From assembly GCA_019636245.1 (NCBI GenBank), contig JAHBXX010000003.1, positions 62,001 through 126,000 of the forward strand: 64,000 bases of DNA, given 5' to 3'. The position numbers and the translations under genes were made by a program. This DNA is from Planctomycetota bacterium (GTDB lineage Bacteria; Planctomycetota; UBA1135; UBA2386). The notes below the pieces were generated by a model. That model did no database searches. It was not told the DNA's origin and saw only the letters and a program-made list of their open reading frames with translations. This document shows, in pieces, positions 55,363-64,000 of the stretch; the first letter of the stretch is position 1; each line of letters begins with the position of its first letter.

Positions 55363-56349
55363 TTGACGACCCTCCCCGATCTCCTGCGCCGCACCGAGCG
55401 CATCCTGCTGACCGGCCACGAGAACCCGGACGGCGACTGCCTCGGCGCCGAGGTGGCCTTGTTCCACCTCCTGCGGGGGCTGGGCAAGCAGCCGGTGATC
55501 GTCAACCCCGATCCGCTCGGCCGCGCCTACGACTTCCTTTGCCGGCACACGCCGATCGGCCATGCGCGCCCGGACGCGCCGTTGCCGCCGTTCGACGCCG
55601 CCGTGCTGCTCGACTGCGCGCACCTGGCGCGGCTCGGGGCGCTCGGCGACCGGCTGCGCCAGAGCGGCAAGCCGATCGCCGTGATCGACCACCACGTCGG
55701 CAGCGACCAGGGCGATGGCGCCGTGCACTTCGTCGACGTGAAGGCGGCCGCGACCGGGGCCCTGGTCTACCGCCTGTTCCGCCTGCTCGAGGTGCCGCTC
55801 GCGGCGGCCGCGGCGGAGGGCGTGTTCCTGTCGCTGGTGGCGGACACGGGCTGGTTCCGCTACTCGAACGCCGACGCCGAGGTGTTCGCCATCACCAGCG
55901 AACTGGTCGCCGCGGGCGTCGACGTCAGCCTGGTCTTCGACAGCCTCTACCGGCGCAACCACCCGGACTCCGTCGTGCTGCTCGCCGAGGCGCTGCAGCG
56001 CACGCGGTTGCGCTGCGGCGGCCGCCTGGCGCTGGCTGCGCTCGACCGCGCCTGGATGGAACGGGCCGCGAACGCCGACTTCGACACCGACGCGGTGCTC
56101 GATCCGTTGCGCTCGATCGCCGGCGTCGAGGTCACCGCCCTGCTGAAGGAGCGCTTCGACGGCACCGTCAAGGCCTCGCTGCGGTCGCGGCGGGACGTCG
56201 ACGTGCAGGCGATCACGGCCGGGTTCGGCGGCGGCGGCCACCAGAAGGCCGCGGGGGCGACGCTGCGCCTGCCCCTGGCCGCTGCCGAGGCGGCGATCGA
56301 GGCGGCGGTACAGCAGGCCCTGGCCGGGCTCGAGGCGCGATCGAGTTGA
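55363..56349 (+). CDS. DHH-family phosphoesterase (NrnA-like nanoRNase / pAp phosphatase)
   Basis: 328 aa, start TTG 55363 (no in-frame ATG or GTG gives the conserved N-terminus). The DHH domain has TGHENPDGDCLGAEVAL, AAVLLDCAHLARL and the signature VIDHHVG, and a second metal site lies in SLVADTGWFRYSN. The C-terminal DHHA1 domain has FGGGGHQKAAGATL. NrnA proteins degrade oligoribonucleotides of 2-5 nt and dephosphorylate pAp. A TACAGT box lies 20 bases before the start. Its stop overlaps the TTG of the next gene. Confidence 0.9.
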   Translation: MTTLPDLLRRTERILLTGHENPDGDCLGAEVALFHLLRGLGKQPVIVNPDPLGRAYDFLCRHTPIGHARPDAPLPPFDAAVLLDCAHLARLGALGDRLRQSGKPIAVIDHHVGSDQGDGAVHFVDVKAAATGALVYRLFRLLEVPLAAAAAEGVFLSLVADTGWFRYSNADAEVFAITSELVAAGVDVSLVFDSLYRRNHPDSVVLLAEALQRTRLRCGGRLALAALDRAWMERAANADFDTDAVLDPLRSIAGVEVTALLKERFDGTVKASLRSRRDVDVQAITAGFGGGGHQKAAGATLRLPLAAAEAAIEAAVQQALAGLEARSS

Positions 56350-57095
56350 GCACGCTGGCGCTGATCTCCGACCTGCACAGCAACGCCGAGGCGCTCGAGG
56401 CGGTGCTGCGGCGGATCGAGGCGCTCGGCGTGCGCGAGATCGCCTGCCTGGGCGACGTCGTCGGCTACGGCCCCGACCCGCTGCCCGTGACCCGCGCGGT
56501 CATGCAGCGCTGCAGCTGGACGATCAAGGGCAACCACGACTGGGGTCTGTTCCACGCCCTCGACGACTTCAATCCCCTGGCGCGCGAGGCGCTGCTCTAC
56601 TCCCGTCGGCTGCTGCAGCCGTCGTTCCTGCGGCCGCGCCGCCGGGCGGCATGGGAGTTCCTGCGCGGGCTGCCGGAGCGCATGGAGGCCGGCGGCTACC
56701 TGTTCTGCCACGGCTCGCCGCGCGACCCGGTCATGGAGTACGTGCTCAAGAGCGATGGCTTCCTGGAGCCGGACAAGATGCAGCAGCTGTTCGCCCTGAT
56801 CGACCGGCCGTGCTTCGTCGGCCACACCCATTGGCCTGGCGTGCACGGCGCGGACTTCCGCTTCGTGCAGGCGACCGACGAGCAGCGCGAGTTCCGGCTC
56901 GAAGGACCGTGCATCGTCAACGTCGGCAGCGTCGGCCAGCCGCGGGACGGCGACCCGCGCGCCTGCTTCGCCGTGGTGGACGCCGACCGCGTCGAGATCC
57001 ACCGGGTGAGCTACGACTTCCGCCGCACGCAGGCGAAGATCCTCGCCGCCGGTCTGCACCCGGCGCTGGCCGAACGGCTGGCGCGCGGCAAGTGA
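56346..57095 (+). CDS. Calcineurin-like metallophosphoesterase
   Basis: 249 aa. The start is TTG 56346, overlapping the previous stop as TTGA. The binuclear metal motifs are complete: D-x-H in LISDLHSNAEAL, GDVVGYGPDP, GNHDW, H in FCHGSPRD and GHTHWP. The architecture is that of the small YfcE/MJ0936-like phosphodiesterase group. The physiological substrate is unknown. The next gene overlaps its stop. Confidence 0.88.
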   Translation: MSTLALISDLHSNAEALEAVLRRIEALGVREIACLGDVVGYGPDPLPVTRAVMQRCSWTIKGNHDWGLFHALDDFNPLAREALLYSRRLLQPSFLRPRRRAAWEFLRGLPERMEAGGYLFCHGSPRDPVMEYVLKSDGFLEPDKMQQLFALIDRPCFVGHTHWPGVHGADFRFVQATDEQREFRLEGPCIVNVGSVGQPRDGDPRACFAVVDADRVEIHRVSYDFRRTQAKILAAGLHPALAERLARGK

Positions 57096-57439
57096 GCCCG
57101 CCCGCGGTCGTGGTGCTCTGCTCGGCGCCGGCCCGGGGCGAGCGCGGCCGGCCGGGGGCCGAGGACCTCGCCAGGCAGCTGGTCGAGGAACGCCTCTGCG
57201 CCTGTGCCAGCGTCGTGCCGGGGGTGCGGTCGTTCTTCCGCTGGCAGGGTCGTTGCGATTTCGCCGAGGAGTCGCTGCTGGTGGTGAAGACGACGGCGGC
57301 GATGGCGGCGCGGCTCGCCGATCGCATCGTCGAACTGCATCCCTACGAGGTCCCGGAGGTCCTGCAGCTGCCGGTCGCGGCCGGATTGCCCGCCTACCTG
57401 CGCTGGCTGGTCGACAGCGTCGCTTCCCAGCAGGGTTGA
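57092..57439 (+). CDS. cutA: CutA1 divalent-cation tolerance protein
   Basis: 115 aa, start GTG 57092 overlapping the previous stop (GTGA). The small trimeric fold is recognisable from EERLCACASVVPGVRSFFRW, ESLLVVKTTAAMAARLADRI, HPYEVPEVLQLPVAAGLPAY and the C-terminal LRWLVDSV. CutA proteins were linked to copper tolerance in E. coli, but the exact role is unclear. It belongs to the chain of overlapping genes from 54112 on. Confidence 0.92.
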   Translation: MSPPAVVVLCSAPARGERGRPGAEDLARQLVEERLCACASVVPGVRSFFRWQGRCDFAEESLLVVKTTAAMAARLADRIVELHPYEVPEVLQLPVAAGLPAYLRWLVDSVASQQG

Positions 57440-57446
57440 GACCCGA

Positions 57447-59024
57447 GTGGCCCCGCACGCCGCCCCGCCTGCCCCCGTCGACGAGGTGCGCTCGCGCCGG
57501 CTCGCGCTGGCGCTCGCCATCGGGCTCGCCTGCGGCGTGCTCGGCCGCTGGCTGCCGTTTCCGCCCGGGGTCGACCCGGGGCCGGCCTGCCGGCTCCTGT
57601 TCGTGACCGGACTGACGACGTCCTGCTGGCTGCTGCACGCGCTGCCGATCGCTGCCGCCGCGCTGTTGCCGCTGGCGCTGCTGCCGCTGCTGGGCGTCGC
57701 CTCGACGGCCGTGCTGACGCAGGGTTACGCCGACCCGATCCTGTGGCTGTTCGGCGGCGGCTTCGTGCTGGCGCAGGCGATCGAACGGGCCGGCCTGCAT
57801 CGGCGCTTCGCGCTGCGGGTCGTCGGCGCGCTCGGCGCCGAACCGCGGCGCCTGGTCATGGGCTTCTTCCTGGCGGCGACCGGCCTGTCGATGTGGATCA
57901 ACAACACCGCGACGGCCCTGTTGCTGCTGCCGATCGGCAAGGTGCTGGTGCAGCGCCTGGCGGCGGTCGGCGACCTCGCGCCGCGGGCGCAGTCGAACTT
58001 CGGCGCCGGAGTCATGTGCGCGATCGCCTTCGGCGCCTCGCTCGGCGGTCTCGGCACGCCGATCGGCACCGCGCCGAACGCCCTGTTCTTCGCCGCGCAC
58101 GAGCCGCTGGTCGCCGCCGGCGCGCCGCCGGTGTCGTTCCTGGCCTGGGTGCTGGCGTTCGCGCCGTGCGCGGTCCTGCTGGCCGTGGCGTCGGCATGGC
58201 TGATCGTGCGCATCGCCCTGCCGGTGCCGGCGGGGCGTCTGCCACGCGGCGGCGAACTGTTGCGGGAGGCGCAGGCCCTGCCGCGCTGGAGCCTGGCCGA
58301 GCGGCGCGTCGCGGTGCTGTTCGGCAGCGCCGTGCTGCTGTGGACGACGCGCGGCGACCTGCAGTTGCCCGGCGGCGGCGTGCTGCACGGCTGGGCCCAC
58401 CTCCTGGTGCCGGCGGGCGAACGCGACCGGTTCATCGCCGACGGCAGCGTCGCCGTGCTGGTGGCGGTCTTCGCCTTCCTGGTCCCCGCCGGCACCCCGG
58501 ACCGCGCCCGTCTGGTCGACTGGGAGACGGTGCGGCAGATGCCGTTCGACCTGCTGCTGCTGCTCGGCGGCGGCATCGCGATGGCCACCGCGTTCGGTCC
58601 CACGGGGCTCTCGGCGGCGTTCGGCGAACTGCTGCGGCCGCTGGTCGGCGCCGTGCATCCGGCGCTGCTGCTGCTGGCGCTGATCGGTGCGGTCACGCTG
58701 CTGTCGGAGGTCGCCAGCAACACCGCGGTCGCCACGCTGCTGCTGCCGATGCTGCGCGACGGCGCGATCGCGGCCCGCATCGACCCCCTGGTGCTGATGG
58801 TGCCGGCGGTGATCGCGGCGTCGTGCGGCTTCATGCTGCCGATCGCCACGCCGCCCAACACGATCGTGTTCGCGTCGCGCCAGATCAGCTTCGCCCAGAT
58901 GGCCCGCGCCGGGTTGTGCGTCGACCTGCTGACGGCGGTGACGCTGGTGCCGCTGCTCTGGTGGTGGGCGCTGCCGTGCCTGGGCGTCGACCTGCACGCG
59001 CTGGCGCCGGGGGGTGGCCGATGA
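57447..59024 (+). CDS. DASS/SLC13-family anion symporter
   Basis: 525 aa with about 11-12 hydrophobic segments. The family signatures are present twice: SMWINNTATALLLLPIG and LLSEVASNTAVATLLLPML (the two Ser-Asn-Thr-type substrate/sodium sites), with CGFMLPIATPPNTIVFASRQ near the end. The early HALPIAAAALLPLALLPLLG also fits. These transporters move dicarboxylates, sulfate or citrate, usually with sodium. The GTG start at 57447 is seven bases after cutA. The next gene overlaps its stop (ATGA). Confidence 0.88.
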   Translation: MAPHAAPPAPVDEVRSRRLALALAIGLACGVLGRWLPFPPGVDPGPACRLLFVTGLTTSCWLLHALPIAAAALLPLALLPLLGVASTAVLTQGYADPILWLFGGGFVLAQAIERAGLHRRFALRVVGALGAEPRRLVMGFFLAATGLSMWINNTATALLLLPIGKVLVQRLAAVGDLAPRAQSNFGAGVMCAIAFGASLGGLGTPIGTAPNALFFAAHEPLVAAGAPPVSFLAWVLAFAPCAVLLAVASAWLIVRIALPVPAGRLPRGGELLREAQALPRWSLAERRVAVLFGSAVLLWTTRGDLQLPGGGVLHGWAHLLVPAGERDRFIADGSVAVLVAVFAFLVPAGTPDRARLVDWETVRQMPFDLLLLLGGGIAMATAFGPTGLSAAFGELLRPLVGAVHPALLLLALIGAVTLLSEVASNTAVATLLLPMLRDGAIAARIDPLVLMVPAVIAASCGFMLPIATPPNTIVFASRQISFAQMARAGLCVDLLTAVTLVPLLWWWALPCLGVDLHALAPGGGR

Positions 59025-60760
59025 GCCGGGGCGGCGGCACGTGGCGGGCCTGGGTGCTGGCCTGGCTCGGCGCGTTCGGCGCGTTCGCCCTGGTGGCGCA
59101 CGGCAACCTCGAGTCGTCGGACTCGGCGCTGACGATGCACGCCGCGCGGGCGCTGTGGCAGCGCGGCGACAGCGGCCTGCTGCGGGCCGACCAGGGCGGC
59201 GAACGGCTCGGCGAACAGATCGCCGCCGGCTACATCCACGAGCATGGCGCGCTCGGCAAGGTCGGCCGCAACGGCCGCGCCTACGTCTGGTTCCCGGTCG
59301 GCCACGTCGTGCTGCTGGCGCCGATCGCCGGCGTCGGCGATCGGCTCGAGGCGGCATGGCCGGCGGTCGAGCGGCGCTGGCGGGAGGTGGCCGCGCCGGG
59401 CGCGGACGCGAGCCAGTTGCGCTGGTCGGTGACCTACGTGCACGGCCACCCGGTGCTGACGCAGGGCCTGATCGCGCTGCTCGTGCCCCCGGCCTGCGGC
59501 GCCACCCTGCTGCTGCTGCTGTTCGTGCTGGCGCGCACGCTCGGCGCCGCGCCGCGCGACGCCGGTCGGGCGGCGCTGGCGATCGGGCTCGGCACGCAGG
59601 CCTTCGCGCTCGGCCGGGAGACGCTCGCCGACGGTCCGGGGATGTGCTGCCTGCTGGCGGCACTGTGGGCCGTGGTGCGCGCGCACCAGGGAGCGGCGCG
59701 CCCGGCCGTGCTCGCGTTCGGCGGCGTCGCGGCGGGCCTGGCGGTGTCGCTGCGCTACCAGCACGCCGTGGCCGTGGCGGTGCTGCTGCTGGTGGTGGCG
59801 CTGGTGTGCCGCCGCCGGCGCGACCTCCGGCCCCTGCTGGCGTTCACGCTCGGCGGCGCGCCATTCCTGCTGCTGCTGCTGGCGACCAACCATGCGCGCC
59901 ACGGCTCCGTGTTCGACACCGGCTATCCGCAGGTGGCCGACTGGTACACGCAGTCGCTGGGCCTCGGTCTCCTCAAGCTGGGCTGCGCGGCCGGGCGCGG
60001 CGTGCTGTGGCTGTCGCCGCTGCTGTGGCTGGCGCTGCCGCTGGCCCTGCGGCGGGCGCACGTGCCGGTGCTGCGCGGCCTCGCGTGGGTGTTGTTCGCG
60101 ACGCCGTTCCTGCTGTTCGCCGGCGCCAAGGGCTGGCAGGGCGGCGAGTGCTGGGGGGCGCGCTACGTGACCCCAGGCGTCGTCGTGCTGCTCGCGCTGG
60201 TGCTGCCGCAGGCCCAGCCGTGGCGGCGCCGGCCGTGGCTGTGGCGCCTGCTGCTGGCGCTGGGCCTGTTCGCCAACCTCACCAGCGTCGTCGCTCCGGT
60301 GCGCGGCCAGGTCCAGCTCGCCAGCCAGGCCGCCAGGGCCGAGGCCATGCACCAGGGGCGCGAACTGGATGCGGATGCCGTCGCCGACCTCGTGTCGTGG
60401 CGGCCGCGCTACGCGCCGCTGCACTCCAACTGGCGCTACCTGCGGCAATCCCACGTCGGCGGGTTCGAGGACGAGCACGGCGCGCCGCGGCACGGCAGCG
60501 CGCACACGATCGAAGCGCTGTTCGGGGTGGCGGCGGTGGTTCCCGAGCAGGGCCTGGCGCCGCTGCGCTGGGAGGACCGCTGCGGTCGCCACCTGGCCGT
60601 GCGCTTCTGGGCCGACCTGCTGGCGGTCCCGGGCTGGTGGCTGCTGGTGCTGCCGCTCCTGCTCGCGGCCCTGGGCGCCCGGTTCGGCTGGCGGCGGCTG
60701 TTGGCACAGTCGGCCCCGCCGTCCGCACCGCTCAAGCCGATGCCACCGGCGGTTCGATAG
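59021..60760 (+). CDS. Polytopic membrane protein, glycosyltransferase-like (GT-C/PMT-like)
   Basis: 579 aa, about eleven hydrophobic segments. After the first segment comes an outer loop with LESSDSALTMHAARALWQRG and, further on, GRNGRAYVWFPVGHVVLLAP, a layout like PMT_2/GT39-type lipid-linked sugar transferases, where the first loop holds the catalytic acid. A later loop reads GGECWGARYVTPG, also common in such proteins. The C-terminal 120 residues are partly soluble and close with one more hydrophobic helix. The substrate is unknown. ATG 59021 overlaps the preceding stop. Confidence 0.65.
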   Translation: MSRGGGTWRAWVLAWLGAFGAFALVAHGNLESSDSALTMHAARALWQRGDSGLLRADQGGERLGEQIAAGYIHEHGALGKVGRNGRAYVWFPVGHVVLLAPIAGVGDRLEAAWPAVERRWREVAAPGADASQLRWSVTYVHGHPVLTQGLIALLVPPACGATLLLLLFVLARTLGAAPRDAGRAALAIGLGTQAFALGRETLADGPGMCCLLAALWAVVRAHQGAARPAVLAFGGVAAGLAVSLRYQHAVAVAVLLLVVALVCRRRRDLRPLLAFTLGGAPFLLLLLATNHARHGSVFDTGYPQVADWYTQSLGLGLLKLGCAAGRGVLWLSPLLWLALPLALRRAHVPVLRGLAWVLFATPFLLFAGAKGWQGGECWGARYVTPGVVVLLALVLPQAQPWRRRPWLWRLLLALGLFANLTSVVAPVRGQVQLASQAARAEAMHQGRELDADAVADLVSWRPRYAPLHSNWRYLRQSHVGGFEDEHGAPRHGSAHTIEALFGVAAVVPEQGLAPLRWEDRCGRHLAVRFWADLLAVPGWWLLVLPLLLAALGARFGWRRLLAQSAPPSAPLKPMPPAVR

Positions 60761-60782
60761 GGCCGGCGGAGATCGAAGCCGC

Positions 60783-62279
60783 ATGAACCCCCTGCTGCCG
60801 TTGCTGCTCTGCTGTTGCCAGGACCCACAGCCGTCGGGTCCGGCCGCGCCGCCGGCGCTCGATGTCGTCGAACTTCGCAACGGCGACCGCTTCGAGGGGC
60901 GGATCACCGCGCAGGTCGACGGCTACGTCGAGATCCAGCTCGAGGCCGGCGCCGTGGTCGGCATCAGCATCGCGCAGATCGCCGCCGTGCGCCGCGGGGC
61001 GGGGCCGGCGGTCGTCGCGGTGCCCGCGGCTCTGCCGCCGGCGGACGAGTGGTTCGTGCTGCACGACGCGCGCGGCACGGCGGTCGGCTGGCTGCACGCC
61101 TCGGTGACCAACGCGAACGACGGCAGCTTCACGGTGCACGAGGAGTACGAGTTCCTCGAGGGCCGTCGCCGCTACCAGGTCACGTCCTTGTGCACGGCCG
61201 ACGCCCGGTGGGCGCCGCGCAGCTGCTACTTCCGCGAGCGCGTCAGCGAGCCGGCGCTGGCGGTCGTCGAGTTCGGCGGCTCCGCCGGTGGGCAGGCGGA
61301 TCGCATCGCCGGCGAGCGCATCGTCGAGGCCACCTGCGCCGGGGAGCGGCTGCAGGTCGTGCGGCTGGACGGCAGCGGGCGCCGGGAGCGCGAGTTCGAG
61401 TTCGCGGCCGGGTCGACCTTCCCCTTGCTGGCGCGGGCCCGGGCGCGGGCCACGGGCGAAGCCATGCAGGGCGCGCGCCTGTTCGATCCCGCCAGCGAGG
61501 AACTGGTCGTGCGCAGCTTCGATGGCGCCCGGTTGCGGCGCGTGACCGTCGGTCGGGAACCGCTGCAGGTGACCGAGCTCGTCGAGCATTCGCCGGCCGG
61601 GCGCAACAGCGAATGGCTCGACGCCTCGCTGCGCACCGTCCGGCGCGAACTGGCCGGGCCGGCGCTGGTGGCGATGCCGAGCAGCGCCGGCAGCGTCGGG
61701 TTCGCCGCCACGGCCGCCACCATCCCCAGCGCGATCGTCGCCGAGGCCGGTGGCCAGTTCGGCCTGTGGCTGCCGAACCCGGCCTGGCAGCCGCGCGAGG
61801 ACCTGCCGGCAGGACAGATCGCGCTCGTGTGCGAGGCGCACGGCGCCACGGTCGGGCTGACCCGGCTCGACCACCTCGAGCCCTCGACGCCGCTCGAATC
61901 GGCGGCCGACGCGGTGGCGAACTGGTTCCGCCTGCTGCACGCCGACCTGCCGGTCGACGGGCGGCAGCGCGCGCAGCTGCGCGACCGCGGCTGCGTGCGG
62001 CTGCTCGCCAGCGGCCGCGCGGGGGGCGCCAAGGTGCAGGCGACCGTCGACGTGATTCCGCACGCCGACCACTTCCTGGTCCTGGTCTGCCGGGCGCCGG
62101 CGGCGGCGTGGGAGGAACTGGCGGACGACTTCGACTTCCTGCGCCGGTCGATCGAACTCGAACCGCAGTCGCTGGCGCCGCGGCTGCAGGGACCGATCGC
62201 CGAACGGCAGGCGGCTCCGGCCGCCGGGGCGCCACGCGTTGCCCGGCCGTCGATAGTCCGGGTGCCCAAGGACGGCTGA
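60783..62279 (+). CDS. Exported protein of unknown function with Sm-like N-terminal motif
   Basis: 498 aa. A very short hydrophobic leader MNPLLPLLLCCC could be an atypical lipoprotein signal: three Cys in a row, and -1 is Leu instead of the usual Gly, Ala or Ser. Residues about 25-70 (VVELRNGDRFEGRITAQVDG, then GISIAQIAAVRRG) form a small barrel-like motif seen in many planctomycete exported proteins. A second part (about 85-290) is beta-rich, with DEWFVLHDARGTAVGWLHAS. The C-terminal part (about 320-470) looks like a separate alpha/beta domain. I recognise no specific family. It ends 27 bases from the convergent ATPase gene. Confidence 0.65.
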   Translation: MNPLLPLLLCCCQDPQPSGPAAPPALDVVELRNGDRFEGRITAQVDGYVEIQLEAGAVVGISIAQIAAVRRGAGPAVVAVPAALPPADEWFVLHDARGTAVGWLHASVTNANDGSFTVHEEYEFLEGRRRYQVTSLCTADARWAPRSCYFRERVSEPALAVVEFGGSAGGQADRIAGERIVEATCAGERLQVVRLDGSGRREREFEFAAGSTFPLLARARARATGEAMQGARLFDPASEELVVRSFDGARLRRVTVGREPLQVTELVEHSPAGRNSEWLDASLRTVRRELAGPALVAMPSSAGSVGFAATAATIPSAIVAEAGGQFGLWLPNPAWQPREDLPAGQIALVCEAHGATVGLTRLDHLEPSTPLESAADAVANWFRLLHADLPVDGRQRAQLRDRGCVRLLASGRAGGAKVQATVDVIPHADHFLVLVCRAPAAAWEELADDFDFLRRSIELEPQSLAPRLQGPIAERQAAPAAGAPRVARPSIVRVPKDG

Positions 62280-62306
62280 ACGGGGCCGCGGCGTGGCGGG
62301 CGCCGG

Positions 62307-63836
62307 TCACGGCGGACCGCCGGCGTCCAGACCGCGCAGCGCCGCCGCCTCGAACACGTCGTCGACCGTGAGCGCCTCCCGGTCGTCCAGGTCGGCCAGC
62401 GTGCGGCAGAGGCGCAGCAGGCGCACGCGCCCGCGCCCGCTCTGCCGGTGGCGGCGCATCACCTCGTCGAGCGCGTGCAGCACGGGCTCCGACGGCGCGC
62501 AGGCGTGCAGCAGCTCCCGGTCGTGCAGCCGCGCGTTCTCGCGCAGCCGACCGGACGGGGCCTGGCGATGCTGCTGCCGCTCCCTGGCGACCAGCACCCG
62601 TTCGCGCCAGGCGGCCGTGCCGCCAGCGGCATCCTCGGCGGCGCGCAGTTCGGCGGGCAGCAGACTCGGCACGTCGACGCGCAGGTCGATGCGGTCCAGC
62701 AGGGGGCCGGACAACCTCGCGTGGTAGCGGGCGATCGCCGGCGGCGTGCAGGTGCACGGCCGCCAGCGGTCGCCGAGATGGCCGCACGGGCAGGGATTGC
62801 GGGCCGCCACCAGCAGGAACTCGGCCGGCATGGTCACCGTCTGCCGGGCCCGGCCGACGGTCACGAGGCCGTCCTCGAGCGGTTGCCGCATGGCCTCCAG
62901 GGCATCGCGGCGGAACTCCGGCAGTTCGTCGAGGAACAGCACGCCGCGGTGCGCAAGGGTCACCTCGCCGGGCCTGGCCTCGGCGCCGCCGCCGAGCAGA
63001 CTCGCGGTCGAACTGGTGTGGTGCGGGGCGCGGAACGGGCGGCGGTCGGCCGGCGGCAACGGCAGGCCCGCGGCCGCGTGCACTTGCAGGATCTGCAGCC
63101 GCTCGGCCGCGGCCGGCGGCGGCAGCAGGCCGGGCAGGCGGCGCAGGAGCGCGCTCTTGCCGCTGCCGGGCGGGCCGGTGAACAGCAGGTTGTGGCCGCC
63201 GGCGGCCGCGACGGCGAGCGCCCGCTTGGGAGTGGTGTGGCCGCGCAGGTCGATCAGGTCCGGCACTGCGGCGGCCGGCGGCGCCGGTGTGGGGGCGGGT
63301 GGCGGCAGGTCGCGCCGGCCGGCGAGCCAGAACACCGCATCGGCAAGCGTCGCGGCGCCGTGCAGGGGCAGCCCATCGACGACCGTGCAGGCTGCGGCGT
63401 CGTCGGGACTGCAGAGCATGGCGCTGGCGCCCTCCCGCCGGGCCGCCAGCGCCACGCTGACGGCGCCGCGGGCCGGCAGGATCTGGCCGCGCAGGCCGAT
63501 CTCGCCGAAGGCGAACAGGCGCGCGGCCCGCTCCGGCGCGAACAGGCCGGCCGCGCCGGCGAGCGCCAGCGCCAGGGGCAGGTCGAAGCCGCTGCCCTGC
63601 TTGCGCAGCGCCGCCGGCGCGAAGTTCACCGTGGTCACGCCGCGCGGTTGCGGCAGGCCGAGGGCGAAGAAGGCCTGCAGCACGCGGTGGTAGGCCTCGC
63701 GCACGCAGGCATCGACGAGCCCGAGCAAGCGCGGCGTGCCGTCGCCCGCATGGCGCGCGGTCGCTTCGACCTGCACGGGCACCGCGTCGATGCCGAGGAC
63801 CATGCCGCAGCCGACCGTGATGGTGGGGGAGCGCAC
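62307..63836 (-). CDS. YifB/ComM-family Mg-chelatase-like ATPase
   Basis: 509 aa, start GTG 63836. The N-terminal Lon-protease-like ChlI domain (about 1-170) has VLGIDAVPVQVEA, LGLVDACVREAYHRV and LPLALALAGAAGL. The AAA+ Mg-chelatase domain has Walker A FTGPPGSGKSALLRRL, RPFRAPHHTSSTASLLGGG, Walker B HRGVLFLDELPEF and LVAARNPCPCGHLGDRWRPC. The C-terminal part has RIDLRVDVP and the DEVMRRHRQSGRGRVRLLRL lid. ComM is a hexameric helicase that helps branch migration during natural transformation. In an organism with pili that could be relevant, but the protein is widespread. Confidence 0.92.
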   Translation of the reverse strand: MRSPTITVGCGMVLGIDAVPVQVEATARHAGDGTPRLLGLVDACVREAYHRVLQAFFALGLPQPRGVTTVNFAPAALRKQGSGFDLPLALALAGAAGLFAPERAARLFAFGEIGLRGQILPARGAVSVALAARREGASAMLCSPDDAAACTVVDGLPLHGAATLADAVFWLAGRRDLPPPAPTPAPPAAAVPDLIDLRGHTTPKRALAVAAAGGHNLLFTGPPGSGKSALLRRLPGLLPPPAAAERLQILQVHAAAGLPLPPADRRPFRAPHHTSSTASLLGGGAEARPGEVTLAHRGVLFLDELPEFRRDALEAMRQPLEDGLVTVGRARQTVTMPAEFLLVAARNPCPCGHLGDRWRPCTCTPPAIARYHARLSGPLLDRIDLRVDVPSLLPAELRAAEDAAGGTAAWRERVLVARERQQHRQAPSGRLRENARLHDRELLHACAPSEPVLHALDEVMRRHRQSGRGRVRLLRLCRTLADLDDREALTVDDVFEAAALRGLDAGGPP

Positions 63837-64000
63837 GCCGCAGGGTGGCGGGTGCGCCTTCGCCGGTGGCAGGAATCCGGTCGCTCAGGCCGAGGGGCGC
63901 AGCGGTTCGGCCGCCAGGAGTGCATGCGCTGGAGCTGCCGCGCGAGCGCGGCGACCCGGGCCGCCAGACGCTGCCTCGGCAAGGGACAGACGGGCGCGGA
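63837..64000. other. Right end of the window, no supported gene
   Basis: 164 bases. A minus-strand frame enters from the right edge and stops at 63885-63887, with an Ala/Arg-rich translation ending LLAAEPLRPSA. It could be the last codons of an upstream gene, but no family feature is visible, so it is not called. Confidence 0.4.

Overview
The window is very GC-rich (visibly about two thirds G+C or more), almost gene-saturated, and bacterial. The rpoB-rpoC-rpsL-rpsG order, a single PilA/GspG-type prepilin with its PilT/PilB/PilC machinery, very large glycine-rich Ig-like lipoproteins, a shortened MnmE-like GTPase and frequent GTG/TTG starts that overlap the previous stop codon together suggest an uncultured or poorly studied member of the Planctomycetota. 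This is an inference from gene content. No 16S rRNA gene or other marker was available to confirm it.

Layout. 1-5480: transcription/translation block (3' end of rpoB, rpoC, rpsL, rpsG). 5907-10380: a GspC-like PDZ protein, type III pantothenate kinase, a divergent MnmE-like GTPase, and an aspartate carbamoyltransferase fused to a PyrI-type zinc domain. 10713-24400: four large lipoproteins that form two paralogous pairs (A-B and C-D). 24547-28761: prepilin peptidase, an OmpA-domain lipoprotein and an EF-G paralogue. 28928-34690: type IV pilus/type II secretion core (PilT, PilB, PilC, a TPR membrane protein, prepilin), closed by two strong hairpins. 34828-38833: three overlapping glycosylation genes (DPM-like GT2, a second glycosyltransferase, a TMTC-like membrane O-glycosyltransferase). 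38846-45750: housekeeping genes on both strands (TatD, TPR protein, AlkD-like protein, cystathionine beta-synthase, an Arg-rich unknown, MogA, 4-hydroxylaminobenzoate-lyase-like DUF4863). 45774-47300: an IS1182-type insertion sequence abutting a HEAT-repeat gene. 48683-54115: a second locus with two more lipoproteins (E, F). 54112-62279: a run of closely packed genes (amidohydrolase, DHH phosphoesterase, metallophosphoesterase, CutA, DASS transporter, membrane glycosyltransferase-like protein, exported protein). 62307-63836: a ComM/YifB-type Mg-chelatase-like ATPase on the minus strand.

How it fits together. The most unusual content is the family of six large lipoproteins. They have Ig-like strands, and four of them relate through a beta-helix-like core that in three carries runs of up to nine glycines. 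One locus lies directly upstream of the prepilin peptidase and pilus motor genes. The prepilin gene is followed by a DPM-like glycosyltransferase and a TMTC-like transferase, which suggests that pilins or the lipoproteins are O-glycosylated at the cell surface. None of these functional links is shown by the sequence alone. No tRNA, rRNA or CRISPR array was seen.
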